64,000 nt of DNA from Cytidiella melzeri (GCA_022592445.1 JABYQR010000057.1:104467-168466), one strand, 5' to 3'; shown: positions 43,405 through 55,173, numbered from the stretch's first letter. The notes: generated from the letters alone by a model not told the origin. Translations and numbers: made by a program.

Positions 43405-45099
43405 ATGGATCCGTTTCAAATCCTGCAGAATCACTTTCCGCCCGAAGCTACTGCAGCCCTGCAGCAGATTTTCACCACCCTGACGAATGAACTCCAAGAT
43501 GCTCGACAACAAGTCCAAGCTGCTCAGAACCAGCTGCTGACCCAGCAACAACTCGAGCAGTCCCTCACGACCGCGCTCTCGCAGGCTCAGTTGACCGTGA
43601 ATGCGCCTCAACCCGCACCTGTACCTGCACCCGCGCCGGCTGCACCAGCGGCACCTCAACCTAATCGAGGTTCGTTTAAGGTATCGCCGCCGCGTTTTTC
43701 AGGAGAGCTCGACTCACCAAACAGCAACGTGAATCATTGGATCACGATTTTCCGAGACGCTGTTCGTGCGTCGGGGGTTCCACCCGATGTATGGATTCCG
43801 GCAGCCGCGACGTGCTTCGACGATTTGGCCCTATCCTGGTACCATAACCTCATCAGTCGTCAGGCTGTTCCGGCGGACTGGGCCGCTTTCGAAGTCCTCT
43901 TACGGCAACGTTTTGACAATCCTATCATCCTCGACCAGGTTCGCGCCCGTATGCATGCAACTGTTTATCAGGGAGACATGGCCGAGTTTGTACAGAAGTT
44001 TCAGTTGCTCGACGCTCGCATCCCGGACAATCAGATGACTTACCAAGACCGTCGATGGAATTTTCTTGCTTCGCTCCCGCAGCAAGCCCGTTTGTACATC
44101 ACCGAAGCGTTGCGCTCCAATACCGCTCCGAACATGTCGCACATTTACGACCTGGCTATCGAGTGGGCACAGAACCGTCAGCTCTCTAATCAGGTACAGA
44201 AGTCTCACCCTTCTTCACGTCGTCCTCACGAGAATGGGCGCAATGACCCTCGAGCTAAGAACAAGGCGAGACGAGACACTCCGTTCCCGGCACTGGCTCC
44301 TCCTTTTTCGCAGAACGCAGGTACGAACAACAACGCCGCAGCCAATAACGACGCCGCGAACCATACTCCGATGGACCTTGATGCTATGCAACAGTCGGCA
44401 AATGTCCGATGTTACAATTGTAACGAACGCGGCCATGTTGCCAAGGATTGTAAGCGCGCTCGACGCACTACCAAGGCTTCACCTGTGTCAAACGGACGAA
44501 CGAACGGTCAGCGAACATATGGAGTTCCAAGACCACAACAAGTACATACCTTTGAGATGGAGTCCGAAAATTCTTCGAACGACAATGGAGATTTCTTCCC
44601 GCAAGACCTGCCCGATGACTATATCCCTGCTCTGGATCTCGAGCCTCTCGTCAGTCAAGAGCCGACCCAGCAAGACGAGCGACTTACCGACGATAATGAC
44701 GATCCCCTGTACGCGTTAGTGCATGAAGAGATGGACACAAACCCAACATACGCGATTGGGCTGGGTCCGCCGAATCGCGACCTTCATGGAAGTAGAGCCA
44801 TCAGTGTGCGAGCCCTCCTCGACACCGGCGCAACGTCGAACTACGTCACGCGCGATGTTGCTCGTCGTGCCCATGCTGAGTTCTTCCGTATTACACCTCG
44901 CGATGTAGTTGGGGCCGGCAAGACGACCACGTCCGCGTTCGCACGAATGACCCTCGTTTTCGGTGGACGGATTCGAGAGGATTTCATGCCTATGTCTTGG
45001 AAAATGATTCGAATTTCCGTCATGATGTTCTTCTTGGACGGGAGTGGATGCGTCTTCATCAGGCCGCAATCGATTGGAACACGAACAAATATAAGCTAG
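43405..45099 (+). CDS. gag: Ty3/Gypsy Gag and aspartic protease
   Basis: The ATG at 43405 opens MDPFQILQNHFPPEA. Gag has a Gln-rich coiled region, a Pro/Ala linker, a capsid-like block (FSGE...WITIFRDAV...WYHNLISR) and a CCHC zinc knuckle (CYNCNERGHVAKDC near 44410). A retroviral-type protease motif ALLDTGATSNYV follows near 44815. The frame loses similarity after about 44985. There the neighbouring frame continues with DVLLGREWMRLH, the normal end of the protease region, so one base appears to be missing or a ribosomal frameshift is needed near 44980. The frame then ends at 45099. Confidence 0.9.
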   Translation: MDPFQILQNHFPPEATAALQQIFTTLTNELQDARQQVQAAQNQLLTQQQLEQSLTTALSQAQLTVNAPQPAPVPAPAPAAPAAPQPNRGSFKVSPPRFSGELDSPNSNVNHWITIFRDAVRASGVPPDVWIPAAATCFDDLALSWYHNLISRQAVPADWAAFEVLLRQRFDNPIILDQVRARMHATVYQGDMAEFVQKFQLLDARIPDNQMTYQDRRWNFLASLPQQARLYITEALRSNTAPNMSHIYDLAIEWAQNRQLSNQVQKSHPSSRRPHENGRNDPRAKNKARRDTPFPALAPPFSQNAGTNNNAAANNDAANHTPMDLDAMQQSANVRCYNCNERGHVAKDCKRARRTTKASPVSNGRTNGQRTYGVPRPQQVHTFEMESENSSNDNGDFFPQDLPDDYIPALDLEPLVSQEPTQQDERLTDDNDDPLYALVHEEMDTNPTYAIGLGPPNRDLHGSRAISVRALLDTGATSNYVTRDVARRAHAEFFRITPRDVVGAGKTTTSAFARMTLVFGGRIREDFMPMSWKMIRISVMMFFLDGSGCVFIRPQSIGTRTNIS

Positions 45100-45296
45100 T
45101 TGATCCGAGGTCAGGACTACAATACATCATTCGACCAGCGAAACCGATGTGCTTACCGTGCCGAAACGTAACGAGACACTTCCCAACATCTTGTGTTCGT
45201 CGTCGCCGCGGTAGTCGAAGATTTGGGCCCAGGCGAGGTATGTGATCCTATCGTCAGTAGACATATACTCACAGCAATGAAGGAACGTCACCCTCG

Positions 45297-48086
45297 ATGC
45301 TTCGCGGAGAACCTGGATATCCACCGGCACGCCAATGGGAACATGACATTGAGACCAACAATGCGAAACCAATTCGCGCACACGGCCGTCCTCTTTCGCC
45401 TATCGAACAAAAGGCCATCAAAGCGTTCGTCGACGATGGACTCAAAGAAGGAGTTATTGAACCTTCTTCGTCGCCGTATTCATCGCCTTTGTTACCTGTT
45501 CGGAAGAAAAACGGTGAGCTGCGCATTTGCGTCGACTACAGAGCACTGAATCGAGTGACTGTGCCAAATGCTTACCCATTGCCGCGAATCGACGACTGTT
45601 ACGCCACTCTTGCTGGTGCTCAATTCTTCACTTGTCTTGATCTCCGTTCTGGCTATTGGCAAGTACGTCTTTCCGACAACGCGCGTCCGAAAACCGCATT
45701 CACCTGTCGATATGGTCATTTTCAGTTCCGTGTAATGCCTTTCGGACTCATCAACGCACCTGCTACATTTCAAAATATGATGAATGAAATCCTACGCGAT
45801 TTACTCGACATCATCGTGATCGTGTACCTCGACGATATCATCATTTTTTCAAAAACGGCAGACCAACACTTACGCGACGTCGATACTGTCGTGCGACGAT
45901 TGGAGAAGCATCAGTTGATACTGAACGAAAAGAAGTGTAAGTGGGGACTTACCAGCGTGCTGTACCTTGGTCATATCGTTTCAGGTCAAGGTATTCGTCC
46001 TAATCCGGAAAAGGTTGCCGCGATACGTGATTGGCCACGCCCAACAACGATTACGGAGGTACGCGGGTTCTGCAACCTGGCAGGGTACTATCGACGATTC
46101 ATTCAACACTTCGCAAAGATTATGAATCCAATTTATGACTTACTGCTTGGATCACCTAAGAAAGGGAGTCCTATTGAGTGGAATGCTGACCGTGAGCGTG
46201 CTTTCGTGACAATCAAAACAAAACTCACCTCACCTGCGTTCCTAATCCATCCAACACCATGGCGATTGTTTGTAATAGATACCGACGCCTCAGGAAACTG
46301 CATTGGCGCCGTTCTTCAGCAAACGTCGGAGCCGTTTAAGGATCTAAAAGGGGGGAAGGATGATAGTAAGTCAACGCTTCGGTTCGCATTCAAGGAAAAG
46401 AACTTACGAACTGTTGCCTTCGAATCACGACGAATGACGCCTACGGAACAAAGGTATTCTGCACAAGAACGCGAGATGCTCGCAGTCGTTTGGGCCTTGC
46501 GGAAATGGAGAGGTTATATCGAAGGATCGCCTATCGTGGTACGCACCGATCATGAGTCTTTGAAATACGCACGTACTCAAAAGGATCTTGGTCGCCGCCT
46601 CGCTCGCTTCATCGATGATCTTGCTCATTTTGATGTCGAAATCATATATCGTCCCGGAAGGTCACAACTTGCGCCGGATGCCTTATCGCGTCGTGGTGGC
46701 CATAACGAAACACCGGATGAACAGACTCTTGAACCGCTTTTCGCAAATCCTCTTGATGCCCTCAGATCAGCGCCCGACCGAACATCGACGTTCAAAACGT
46801 TGGCTCGCTATGAACAGGACTTGAAGGCTGGAGTCGAAGCTGATGCCGTCGGTGATGGGAAATACCGCCTCGTCGAAGAAAAGCTACATCGGATTATTCA
46901 GTTAGGAGAAGAAGAACTGCAAGTAGAAGTACCTACCACAGTTGAGAAGGCTGAAGCCATCATTCGCCGTGTTCATGTCGACCTTGGCCACCTCGGTGTC
47001 CCTTCGGTTACACCGGCAATTCGTCGCCGCGTTTGGATGCCATTCGTGACGGAACTCGTCGAACGAGTCGTCAAAACCTGCAACGAATGTCAGTTTGTTC
47101 GTCGTGAACCTTCTGCACCACAGACCCTTCATCCCTTACCTCGTGTAGGTGCCGGCGACATATGGGCTTTTGATTTTGTAGGACCTCTGGCGAAAACAGA
47201 ACAAGGAAATCAGTATCTCATTACTGGTATGGATCTCGGAACTGACTTTACCATTGCGAATGCGTTGACACGTCGATCGGCAGAGGCTGTCGTAAATATC
47301 TTGCGCTACGTGATTTCGACGCACAGTAAGCCCGTTGCTATCCTCACTGACAATGGCGAAGAATTCCGGTCTTACCTGGTACAAAACTTCCTTCGCCGTT
47401 TAGGTATTCAACACCTGCATACAACGCCGTATCACCCACAGACCAATGGACGCCTCGAGAAGTTCAATGATACTCTAGTACAAATGTTAGCTCGGGTATG
47501 TGCTCCTACTTCGCAGAACCACTGGGACGAGTACTTACCGGATGTCTTGTTGGCACATCATGCACACGAAAACCCATCGCTTCGCACATCTCCATTCTAC
47601 CTCACGTACGGTCGACACCCGCGTTTACCGAATGATCACGTATACGACGTGGTTCGCGTCCCGCCTACTGATCAGGAAATCGAGGCCATCCAAATCCAAC
47701 GGCTCGAACACGTCCAAGATCTTGACCGTTTCCGAAACGAAGCAAATGAGTATGCGTTTGCGCGACTCAAGACGGAAGCTGACAAGCGTGAAGGATCCTA
47801 CAAGGAACAAGCCATTGGAGTCGGAGACCTGGTAAAACGTAAGCACGAAAGTCCTACAAAGCTTCATCCTCGATGGGATGGTCCTTTCATAGTGAAGGCT
47901 ATGACCGACAAGAACACTTACCAATTACAAACCAGGTCTGGTTACGTTCTTCGTCACCTCTACAACGGAGAACGCCTCCGTCGCTACTTCCCCGGACGAG
48001 CTAGCGATAATGCTCTATGGTTCGCGAGCGACGACCTACGAAGACGAGATGAAAATCAACGACTGAGGAACAACCGAGACAAATAA
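45297..48086 (+). CDS. pol: Ty3/Gypsy reverse transcriptase, RNase H and integrase
   Basis: An open frame of 929 codons. Reverse transcriptase motifs include LPVRKKNGELRICVDYRALN, FTCLDLRSGYWQV and the active site VYLDDIIIFS. RNase H begins VIDTDASGNCIGAVLQQ and has TDHESLKYA. Integrase has a zinc-binding HHCC region (VHVDLGHLG...CNECQF), the D,D-35-E core (AFDFVG, LTDNGEEF, a Glu in NGRLEKFND) and a C-terminal basic RWDGPF segment; no chromodomain was recognised. The true start must lie upstream. Between 44985 and 45320 the coding potential hops between frames (EWMRLHQAAIDWN; VEDLGPGEVCDP; CFAENLD) at least three times, so this copy lacks a continuous Pol. Confidence 0.92.
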   Translation: MLRGEPGYPPARQWEHDIETNNAKPIRAHGRPLSPIEQKAIKAFVDDGLKEGVIEPSSSPYSSPLLPVRKKNGELRICVDYRALNRVTVPNAYPLPRIDDCYATLAGAQFFTCLDLRSGYWQVRLSDNARPKTAFTCRYGHFQFRVMPFGLINAPATFQNMMNEILRDLLDIIVIVYLDDIIIFSKTADQHLRDVDTVVRRLEKHQLILNEKKCKWGLTSVLYLGHIVSGQGIRPNPEKVAAIRDWPRPTTITEVRGFCNLAGYYRRFIQHFAKIMNPIYDLLLGSPKKGSPIEWNADRERAFVTIKTKLTSPAFLIHPTPWRLFVIDTDASGNCIGAVLQQTSEPFKDLKGGKDDSKSTLRFAFKEKNLRTVAFESRRMTPTEQRYSAQEREMLAVVWALRKWRGYIEGSPIVVRTDHESLKYARTQKDLGRRLARFIDDLAHFDVEIIYRPGRSQLAPDALSRRGGHNETPDEQTLEPLFANPLDALRSAPDRTSTFKTLARYEQDLKAGVEADAVGDGKYRLVEEKLHRIIQLGEEELQVEVPTTVEKAEAIIRRVHVDLGHLGVPSVTPAIRRRVWMPFVTELVERVVKTCNECQFVRREPSAPQTLHPLPRVGAGDIWAFDFVGPLAKTEQGNQYLITGMDLGTDFTIANALTRRSAEAVVNILRYVISTHSKPVAILTDNGEEFRSYLVQNFLRRLGIQHLHTTPYHPQTNGRLEKFNDTLVQMLARVCAPTSQNHWDEYLPDVLLAHHAHENPSLRTSPFYLTYGRHPRLPNDHVYDVVRVPPTDQEIEAIQIQRLEHVQDLDRFRNEANEYAFARLKTEADKREGSYKEQAIGVGDLVKRKHESPTKLHPRWDGPFIVKAMTDKNTYQLQTRSGYVLRHLYNGERLRRYFPGRASDNALWFASDDLRRRDENQRLRNNRDK

Positions 48087-48205
48087 AGCCAAACACGATG
48101 CGCCAAACTTGCCAATTCTGATAAACGTACGATTTCTTTTATTTTTCTGTACAATAGCATTGTACGATAGCTTTTCGAGACGAAAAATCCTTAACAAGGG
48201 GGTAG

Positions 48206-48456
48206 TGTTGTGGTATGACCTGTACGAGTAGCGCCTGATCGTTCTCATGACTTCTTTAGCGTATTTTCTTGGTAACGACTGAATAAAAGGATTATTAATG
48301 ATAAGTAATCAAGTAGCTCCTATTCTCGTAGCTTACAAATCTGTACAATACGAAAGGGATAAAAACCCTCGAAATACGAACGTTATGGGCAGAATTCTCT
48401 CGCTCATTTTCACCGCAAAATCGAACCGCTCTTCGTCTGAAGTGAGTGAAACCACA
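48206..48456 (+). repeat. Right LTR (251 bp)
   Basis: Same sequence as 42909-43159, preceded by a polypurine tract and followed by TTCG. Confidence 0.93.
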
Positions 48457-48460
48457 TTCG

Positions 48461-48913
48461 GCCGCGCTCGCGTGACATACGCCTGTGATGGAGCACGTGA
48501 CCTGTCGCAATGTACTACAGTACTAGTAGTACCAAGTACGGTCTCTACGCCAGCGATGGTCAATGTTAACATGGAATGCCTGCTACATTTCCGCAGGCTC
48601 CCTGCTCGTCATATCGGCCGACTCGATTCTCACGCGTTGACATGCGACATTTGTTTCTGTCTGAACATGCAGCCACCAACGCACTCGCTGAAATATAGTA
48701 GCGCGCTGACCGTCTTGCAGAGACTACAAAAGTCTGTAGCTCAAAGGAGGGACACAAGTATCGGCATCTAGGATTCAGCTTGGTCAACATGTGAATTTCC
48801 AGCGCAACCCAGCTCGAAGGACACAATTATCAGCAGCCTGACTTCCTCTGTCGTACAAGACATACTCAAGTCCGTGTCATCGCTTTGCAGGTATATGTTA
48901 GTGGTACGGTCGT
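48461..48913. other. Spacer, 3' region of the P450 gene
   Basis: About 450 bases between the Ty3 element and the P450 stop codon. No recognisable coding content; a GTACTACAGTACTAGTAGTAC stretch near 48512-48532 forms a weak inverted repeat. Confidence 0.5.
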
Positions 48914-50921
48914 TTATTGGCCTCTGCGCCTGATTCCCACAATAGAATCCGTCGGCTTGCGCAAAAATGCGTCATGAATGGAGAGCTTCCAGATATTAAT
49001 CAATCACGTCGTCAACAAAGCACTAGCATGCTTAACATACCTCGTAGTCAGGCGCAATCACCGAGAACTGATATCGATGGAAAAGATTGCCCAAGAAGAT
49101 GGTCATCTCCATAGAAGCTAGGTTCCTCCCAACGCAAGCACTAATAAGAAAATAAGCTATGGCACTTCACGCAACTCGTTTGGACAAAACTCACCGAGGG
49201 CCAATCGAGAAGGGAGCAAATGCCTTTTGCATAGCAGTCCTATCTCCGCGAGACCAACGCTCAGGAACATATTCGTCTGCATCATCTCCCCAGATGCTCT
49301 TGTCCCTATGCAAGGTATAGGTAGGGACGCTCACAACAGTCCCGGGAGCGAACACTTCTCCACAGATCGTCAATCCATCCTCTGGGACGACTCGTGGGAG
49401 GCCGATGCCGACTGTCGAGTATAAGCGAAGCCCCTCGTTGATCGCGTCCTGCAGATAAGGCAGGTTCTTCAGCTGGTCATATGAGCCAGTGGTAAAGTCT
49501 GCATCCTCCAAAGAATCAGCGGTAGGAGGTCCCAACGCATCGTCCAGTTCGCGCTGTAGCTTCTTCTGCGCTTCCTGATTGCGCGTCAGATAGAAGGTTA
49601 CTACAGCACTTGAGCTAAATGACACAGGAGTGAGCATATATATAGAGAAGAACGTTAATCAACTCAAAAGCTTACTTCGATGTCGTATCCGTTCCAGCAA
49701 CCATCAGCGTCATCGCCTCAGCGCTCAGCTCCATCTTACCCATGCGTTCTCCTTTTTCGTCCGTTGCTTCTAGTAGCTTCGACAGGATATTATCGTTTCT
49801 TATATCCGTCGACTTCAACCTCCTTCCAACTGCCGTGACCGCAAGTGTGCCGATGTCGTCCATAGCCTTGCGTTTGGCTTGATACCACGGCAGCCTCTTG
49901 ATCAGAGGACGCCACCAGGTCGGAAGCACACCAACGGAAATGGCGTATTTGCTACGCTCGTTGATGGTTTTGACAGCTGGGATAGTTGAGTATTCAAGCT
50001 CCTTGTCCTTTATACCGTACGCGTCAATAGCGGCAACTCGTGACCGAACGATTTGCGCCGAGTCATTTGCACTAGTAGTCATACCAAATGGGCCGTCGAA
50101 AACAAGGTCACCTGTAATCAAAAGATATATATGCTCAAAGACGTTTCAGGGAGCATACGATGCGTAGTGTGCGTACCAATTATATCGAACACCTGGTAGT
50201 TGAACCCTTCCGCGTCGTCAGCCACAAGAGCAAAAAAAACAACAACAAGTTGTCACTCACAAACCAAGCAATCGAGAAACGCGTATCCATCTTTCGCTTG
50301 CCAACTGCATTCGCCAACAATACCACTCTGGCCTTTGACGGCAGCCGCGCACATCCGGTCCCAATGCTGCATCAGCAGACGGTTGTATTTGCGTACCACA
50401 GGCTCATATTGAGCTACGCTCTTCAACGAGAACGTGTGAGCGATCAACTTGCGCTTCCGAGCGTGTACTTCTCTTGAGCGCGTGGTGACGATCGTATCCA
50501 CTCCGAACGTATTGAAAGCAGAGTAAATTTCAGATTTGGTAGGGGTGCCGTGCCCGACGCTGTGACCGTAGATGACAGACAAAGCCGAAGCGTCGGCGAT
50601 GGAGACGTGGTTGGGGGCGATGCGAACAATTTTCCCTACGGAAAAGTCTGGTGAGGATAGAAAGAGACCGCATAGTCTGATGTACATACCGTACTTGGTG
50701 TGTGCTTCATGAACCTCTATATTGATTTTCCCCTTGGCTGCTATCCATCCCATCCATGTGTCGGATATACTTGCTATGAATGGCCCAGGATACCGTCTGA
50801 TGCGGCGGCGGTCAATGACATACGGGATAAGATGAATGAATGCTACGACGACGACGAAGCAGGCGGATATGAACAGGTAGTTGTTACTGTGGATGCTGGC
50901 GATATAAGATGTGAGAGACAT
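48914..50921 (-). CDS. Cytochrome P450 monooxygenase
   Basis: Exons 50690-50921, 50261-50635, 50177-50206, 49676-50111, 49195-49614, 49041-49140 and 48914-48985 join to 554 residues. An N-terminal membrane helix (about 14-36) is followed by the proline hinge RRYPGPF. The I-helix oxygen motif AGTDTTS ends exon 4, the K-helix ExxR is EGLR, the PERF-like region is VPERWSRG, and the heme-binding loop FSIGPRACVGRNLAS (Cys about 500) spans the exon 5-6 junction. All P450 landmarks are intact. It would be anchored in the ER and oxidise a small hydrophobic substrate, which cannot be deduced. No biosynthetic-cluster neighbours are visible. Exon 3 is 30 nt. The Ty3 element is inserted about 450 bp beyond its stop codon. 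Confidence 0.93.
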
Positions 50922-52034
50922 CTTGCTGAGAAGAAATTTGGTGAGTTGGCTACAGAAGATTGGTTCTAGAGAGGCGTTCTTATAGCTGGTTAGAGCAACT
51001 CGGAGGAGGGTTCCGGCGTACATGATTCACCTGGCCCTCGACTCAGAAGCCAAGCATTAGACCTGAAGCATTCTCGCACGAATGTACCTGTGATCTGACG
51101 ACACTGGGCGCCGAGGTGCCGATAGTGCGTAAACAAGAGGTAGAAGATAGCTCTGCCTCAATACGACCTGACTTTCGCACCGGAGGATTCGGCCGTCGCA
51201 AGTCACTCGCATTCGATGGGAACAAATTGCTGCGAACGGGGTTTGTTATGGAAACTTTGTATGCTGTCTTGCAGTAGCCATCAGGAAGTCTATATCGGAT
51301 TATCAGCAGGTATACACGTACCTGGTCATCACGTTCTGTACAAGCGGACATGAGTGCTCACCTGTCACTGGATACGCATCAGATTTCCACTTCTACATTA
51401 TTCCGTCTCCGGATTATCGCAGGATTCCAATAGTCACTCGGTGGCAATTTGCCATGCGGACAAGTCCAGTGCCAGAAGCTCGACCAGTCACCTGCTGCCA
51501 ACCTATCCTGTATATGTTCAGCCCGAAGGGTCATAGCATAGGTCACAGTTCTGCTTACGTGCAGATCCTAGTGGAATGGCAATTCAGTTCGTCTAAACCC
51601 GCTCATCACAAGCATGTGGTTTGTGTCCACAGTCGGCGAGAAGACATTGTCGGACTCGTCATGGCTGCTGTGTAAACCTAGGTTTGGCGATGCTTCGACG
51701 ATAACGAAGTGTCAGATACGTATCTTGAGTGCGTTTGACACATATCGGCCTCAATTATAACTGTATGAAGCCATATGTTTATCACTGGTAACCGTAGTGA
51801 ACCTGCGATCGCGGGAGACGGCGATTAGCTAAGAGTATGGATGAAGGCAGCTGCAGTCAAACGCGGGTGCGTGCAACCGCTTCTGCAACGGAAGCGAACG
51901 TCGTGTGAACCAAGATTCATTCACATAGCTGCACAATCATTGGTTTAATAAACATCTGGATAAACAAAGTTGTGTCAGTACACCGAATACTTCTTGCACT
52001 GGAAAAGGCGACTCACGTTTGTCGTACACGTCAA
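50922..52034. other. Intergenic region without recognisable gene
   Basis: About 1.1 kb between the P450 start and the carboxypeptidase stop. Short open frames only; none recognisable. Confidence 0.5.
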
Positions 52035-54207
52035 TCACAGATCCACACCAGCAAGCCAACGTTTCACCAGCTCCAAGCTTTCCAAAGGTCTATCATAAGG
52101 AGACTAGAACAGTCGTCCGGAGCACTCAGCTTCCTCACAGCTAGAGAGGATCCACACAATACTCACCATATGCCCACCGCCATGAATAGTAGCAAACGTG
52201 AGTGAACCCGCGCTCCGTGTCAGCCCAGCTTCATAGCTCCTTGCATCGAACGTAACATTCCATTTGCGTAACGGTTTGGAGGCAAACTCCTCTTGGCCAT
52301 GCCACGCCAAATCGAGCGTCATTCTTTCGTTACCGATCTATGGAATGTGATTGAATGTGTATGATGAAAGAAGGTATGATGGAGGACTTGCTTACCCAAT
52401 TACATATCCAGTCGACGTCACCCGCGAACACAAGAACTTTGATATCTCGCTCGAGTAGCTGCTCGATGTAATACTGGGCGGGGAAAATCTGGTCTAGCCC
52501 GGCCCAGAATCGATTGTGGATATCGTGATTAATGGAGCGAAATTCAGTGGTAACGTTCGAGTCGACCCCAAGCAGTTGTTGTGTGGTAGGAAGAGAAAGA
52601 TACGCAGTGATGTTCCTAAAAGATGCAAGAAGTTAACGAGGGGTGAAGGAAAGTGGGGGAATGTCAGACTTTGTGATGGGGTAGCACATGGTGTCCTTAT
52701 ACTCTCCGGTGCTGCATGTTGCGGTTAGCAGCTGCATCGTAAGTAGCACTATAGGAGATACCATTTTTTCGTGATATCGTAGGGATTGTGTCCTGCGTGA
52801 AGAGCATATATTGAGCATGAAGTCTCGCCTGAAATATATTCCAGCTGATTCACCAGTCGCATCATATGCGTAAGCCAACTGCCCACAAAAATTCCAAGCA
52901 GCCTGGCAGTTGATAGCATCGGTGGTATTGTAGCACGCATCTTTCAGCCATTTCTCGCAACGCAGGACCTATGGTGCAACATGAGTCAGTAGTGATCCCC
53001 GTTTGTAGCGATGAGAATACATACCACGCGCTTCAGATCGACGCACGAGCTGAAACCTGGGTCAGGATCTCTTATATTTGAGCAGCACAAGGGACGTACC
53101 TGATGCTAATGACAGGCGGGGCTGAATGATGTTCGCAGGCAACATTGTAGTACGAGGGCAGCATCGTCGACCAGTCGGTGCACCCATTTGCTGTGGAGTC
53201 ACACCAGTGGGTCAGACACCGCGGTCATGGACAAACGAAGAGTCGAAGGGACACACCGAGGATGATTGACTGGATATTGATTGGTGTCGCGCCTGCTTCG
53301 ACAAGCCGTTTATTCTGGTCGACGATGTAAGATGCGTACGTTGGTACTGCTCGACCCTAGAATTGAGCCGTAAGGCTCGCCGTTAAAATAAAGTGACAAA
53401 TCGAGGGTTACTCACACCATACGATTCGCCCGCCATGTGAAAGGGTCTTCCTGTGAAGGTAACAAAGTGTTCGAAGAACATGAAGACGAACGCGCCGATA
53501 TCGCGGGCAGCTTCTTCGGTTGTGCTCTATATTCTTTAATCCCTGTGCTTCGGACGGACTCAGGATAGCTACTCACGACGTACTCCCCAAAGTCCGCGTA
53601 GGAGAACCCAGTGCCAATAGGCTGGTCGATGAAGAAAATATTTGCTACTTCGTTCCAAGAGTACGGGTTATAGGTAGTTTCGTTTGTCCCAGTAACACGA
53701 CATGGCCCTTTATGAATTGATACGCATTAGTGCTATGCCTGCATGATGAGTACGCAGATATACCCAGTTCCATGAACAGTCCTATGGCCGACGATCCACC
53801 TGGCCCCCCATTCGTCCATAATACTACATCATCCGTCTTCGGGTCACGCCTGCTCTCAAAGAAATAGAAGAATATGTGTCTAGTGTCGATGTCGATATAG
53901 CCGGTATACGCTCTTTGACACCCATACACGCATGAGTACACGAGCTGAACATGTTCGATGAGACTTACTGTACTGTCCCGTCGCAAAACTCTTTACTCCT
54001 TTTAACCCTCATACCATAGTCAGGAACAAGCGGATGTCTCAAGGTAGTGTATTGTGAGAAGGACAGCGCGTCCAAAGACCCTACGGGTAAGAAATTGACG
54101 AGTGATCCATCGTTGATTTCATGCCCAGGGAAGAGAGGGCGCTGCACCGCATCTATGCCTGGTACCAAGGAGGCCAAGACAACCAAAGCTGTCAGAAGCC
54201 GAGTCAT
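52035..54207 (-). CDS. Serine carboxypeptidase (S10 family), thirteen exons
   Basis: Exons 53969-54207, 53764-53912, 53577-53707, 53416-53526, 53257-53356, 53100-53190, 53025-53049, 52854-52968, 52762-52792, 52670-52711, 52396-52615, 52167-52337 and 52035-52103 join to 497 residues. A signal peptide ([20 protein letters not shown]) is present. Motifs in order are the oxyanion-hole loop [11 protein letters not shown], the nucleophile GESYGGR (Ser about 208), [14 protein letters not shown] (catalytic Asp) and [11 protein letters not shown] (catalytic His about 474). Several N-glycosylation sites and paired cysteines fit a secreted or vacuolar enzyme. S10 enzymes remove C-terminal residues at acid pH. 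Four internal exons are 25-42 nt. All joins keep frame. Confidence 0.93.
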
Positions 54208-54410
54208 GTTGGCAAAGTTAATTGGTGGTCAGAGGCTTGCATCTGTTCGAGCCATGCTGTCAGCAGTTACTCGTTCCAATCCAATGACTCACCGCAGCGT
54301 TTGAATAATGAGGTGAATACCTGGCACGCAGCAGAAAAGTGAATGTGCTCGAGAGTAACAATATTTAGACGCCCATAGCCTTCGCTCAATCAACGACCAC
54401 GACCACGACC

Positions 54411-55006
54411 ATGGAAACACCTTCCAAACCGTCCGAGGTTCCCAAGCCAATATACAAGACGGAAACAACAGGCTCGCTGTCCGGAGATGTAAAGGAAGCT
54501 GTTACTGTACGCAGTGACCTTCATATAACACTGTACAATTACTGACGGCCGTTGGGTTAAGCAAGAGACTCTCTCTTGACGATTTTCATCACATTGGCGA
54601 AATGCCTTGTGTGCGGAATAGCCTCATGAGTGGGATTGCGTCTGGTGCTGGTATAGGTATCATTAGGAGTATGACGCTCCGGACCAGTACGTTATCTGCG
54701 CTGCTTCACGTTGGTTTTCTGAGCCTGAGCTGTACCTTGGCAGACAGGATAGGAGCTTTTCACTGGGCATTCGGCACATTCACGGTCATCTCTGTTGGTA
54801 CATGGTATGGGGGGTTCCATCGGCCAGCGCAATAGTAAACTCATTGACATCAATCGACCAGGGCGATGTGCCAGAAATCCTTAAAAGATGAGCGGGAACG
54901 CGTGCGAATGGTTATTGAAGCCATGCCGCGCCGAATGGCAAAAAAGGCTGAAGAAGAGGTTACACACAAGGGTCAATCACCTGCCCCGCATGATTGTGGG
55001 AGATAG
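54411..55006 (+). CDS. COX20: COX20-like cytochrome oxidase assembly protein
   Basis: Exons 54411-54506, 54566-54686, 54744-54804 and 54862-55006 join to 140 residues. The core matches the COX20/FAM36A family: an MPCVRNSLMSGIASGAGIG helix followed by a Trp-containing second helix (HWAFGTFTVISVGTWAMC) and a charged coiled tail (KDERERVRMVIEAMPRR). COX20 is a two-pass inner-mitochondrial-membrane chaperone of Cox2. The gene is divergent from the carboxypeptidase with only about 200 bp between starts. The first three introns are clear; the second exon uses a CAAG acceptor at 54565. Confidence 0.85.
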
Positions 55007-55173
55007 CTCGTCACGACTGTGATTCGCTTCAAAGCTCTTCTGTATGGGTACACTCGCAGAATGCGTACAATATGTCCAGTCACAACCCTGGGTCAATTCT
55101 AATATGATGACCCCTCCAACGCATCGTAAAGAAGTCTTACTCGGTCTTGAGTCATAGTCACCTGCGCCGCGGA

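Larger units (their letters stand above)
42909..48456 (+). mobile_element. Ty3/Gypsy LTR retrotransposon, full length
   Basis: The 5,548-bp element is bounded by two 251-bp LTRs that start TGTTGTGG and end CCACA (TG...CA). By eye they are identical. A Gag-protease frame (43405-45099) and a reverse transcriptase-RNase H-integrase frame (45297-48086) follow in Ty3/Gypsy order. A purine tract (AAGGGGG) lies just before the right LTR. Identical LTRs mean a recent insertion; the disrupted region between the frames argues that this copy cannot make its enzymes by itself. Confidence 0.95.
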
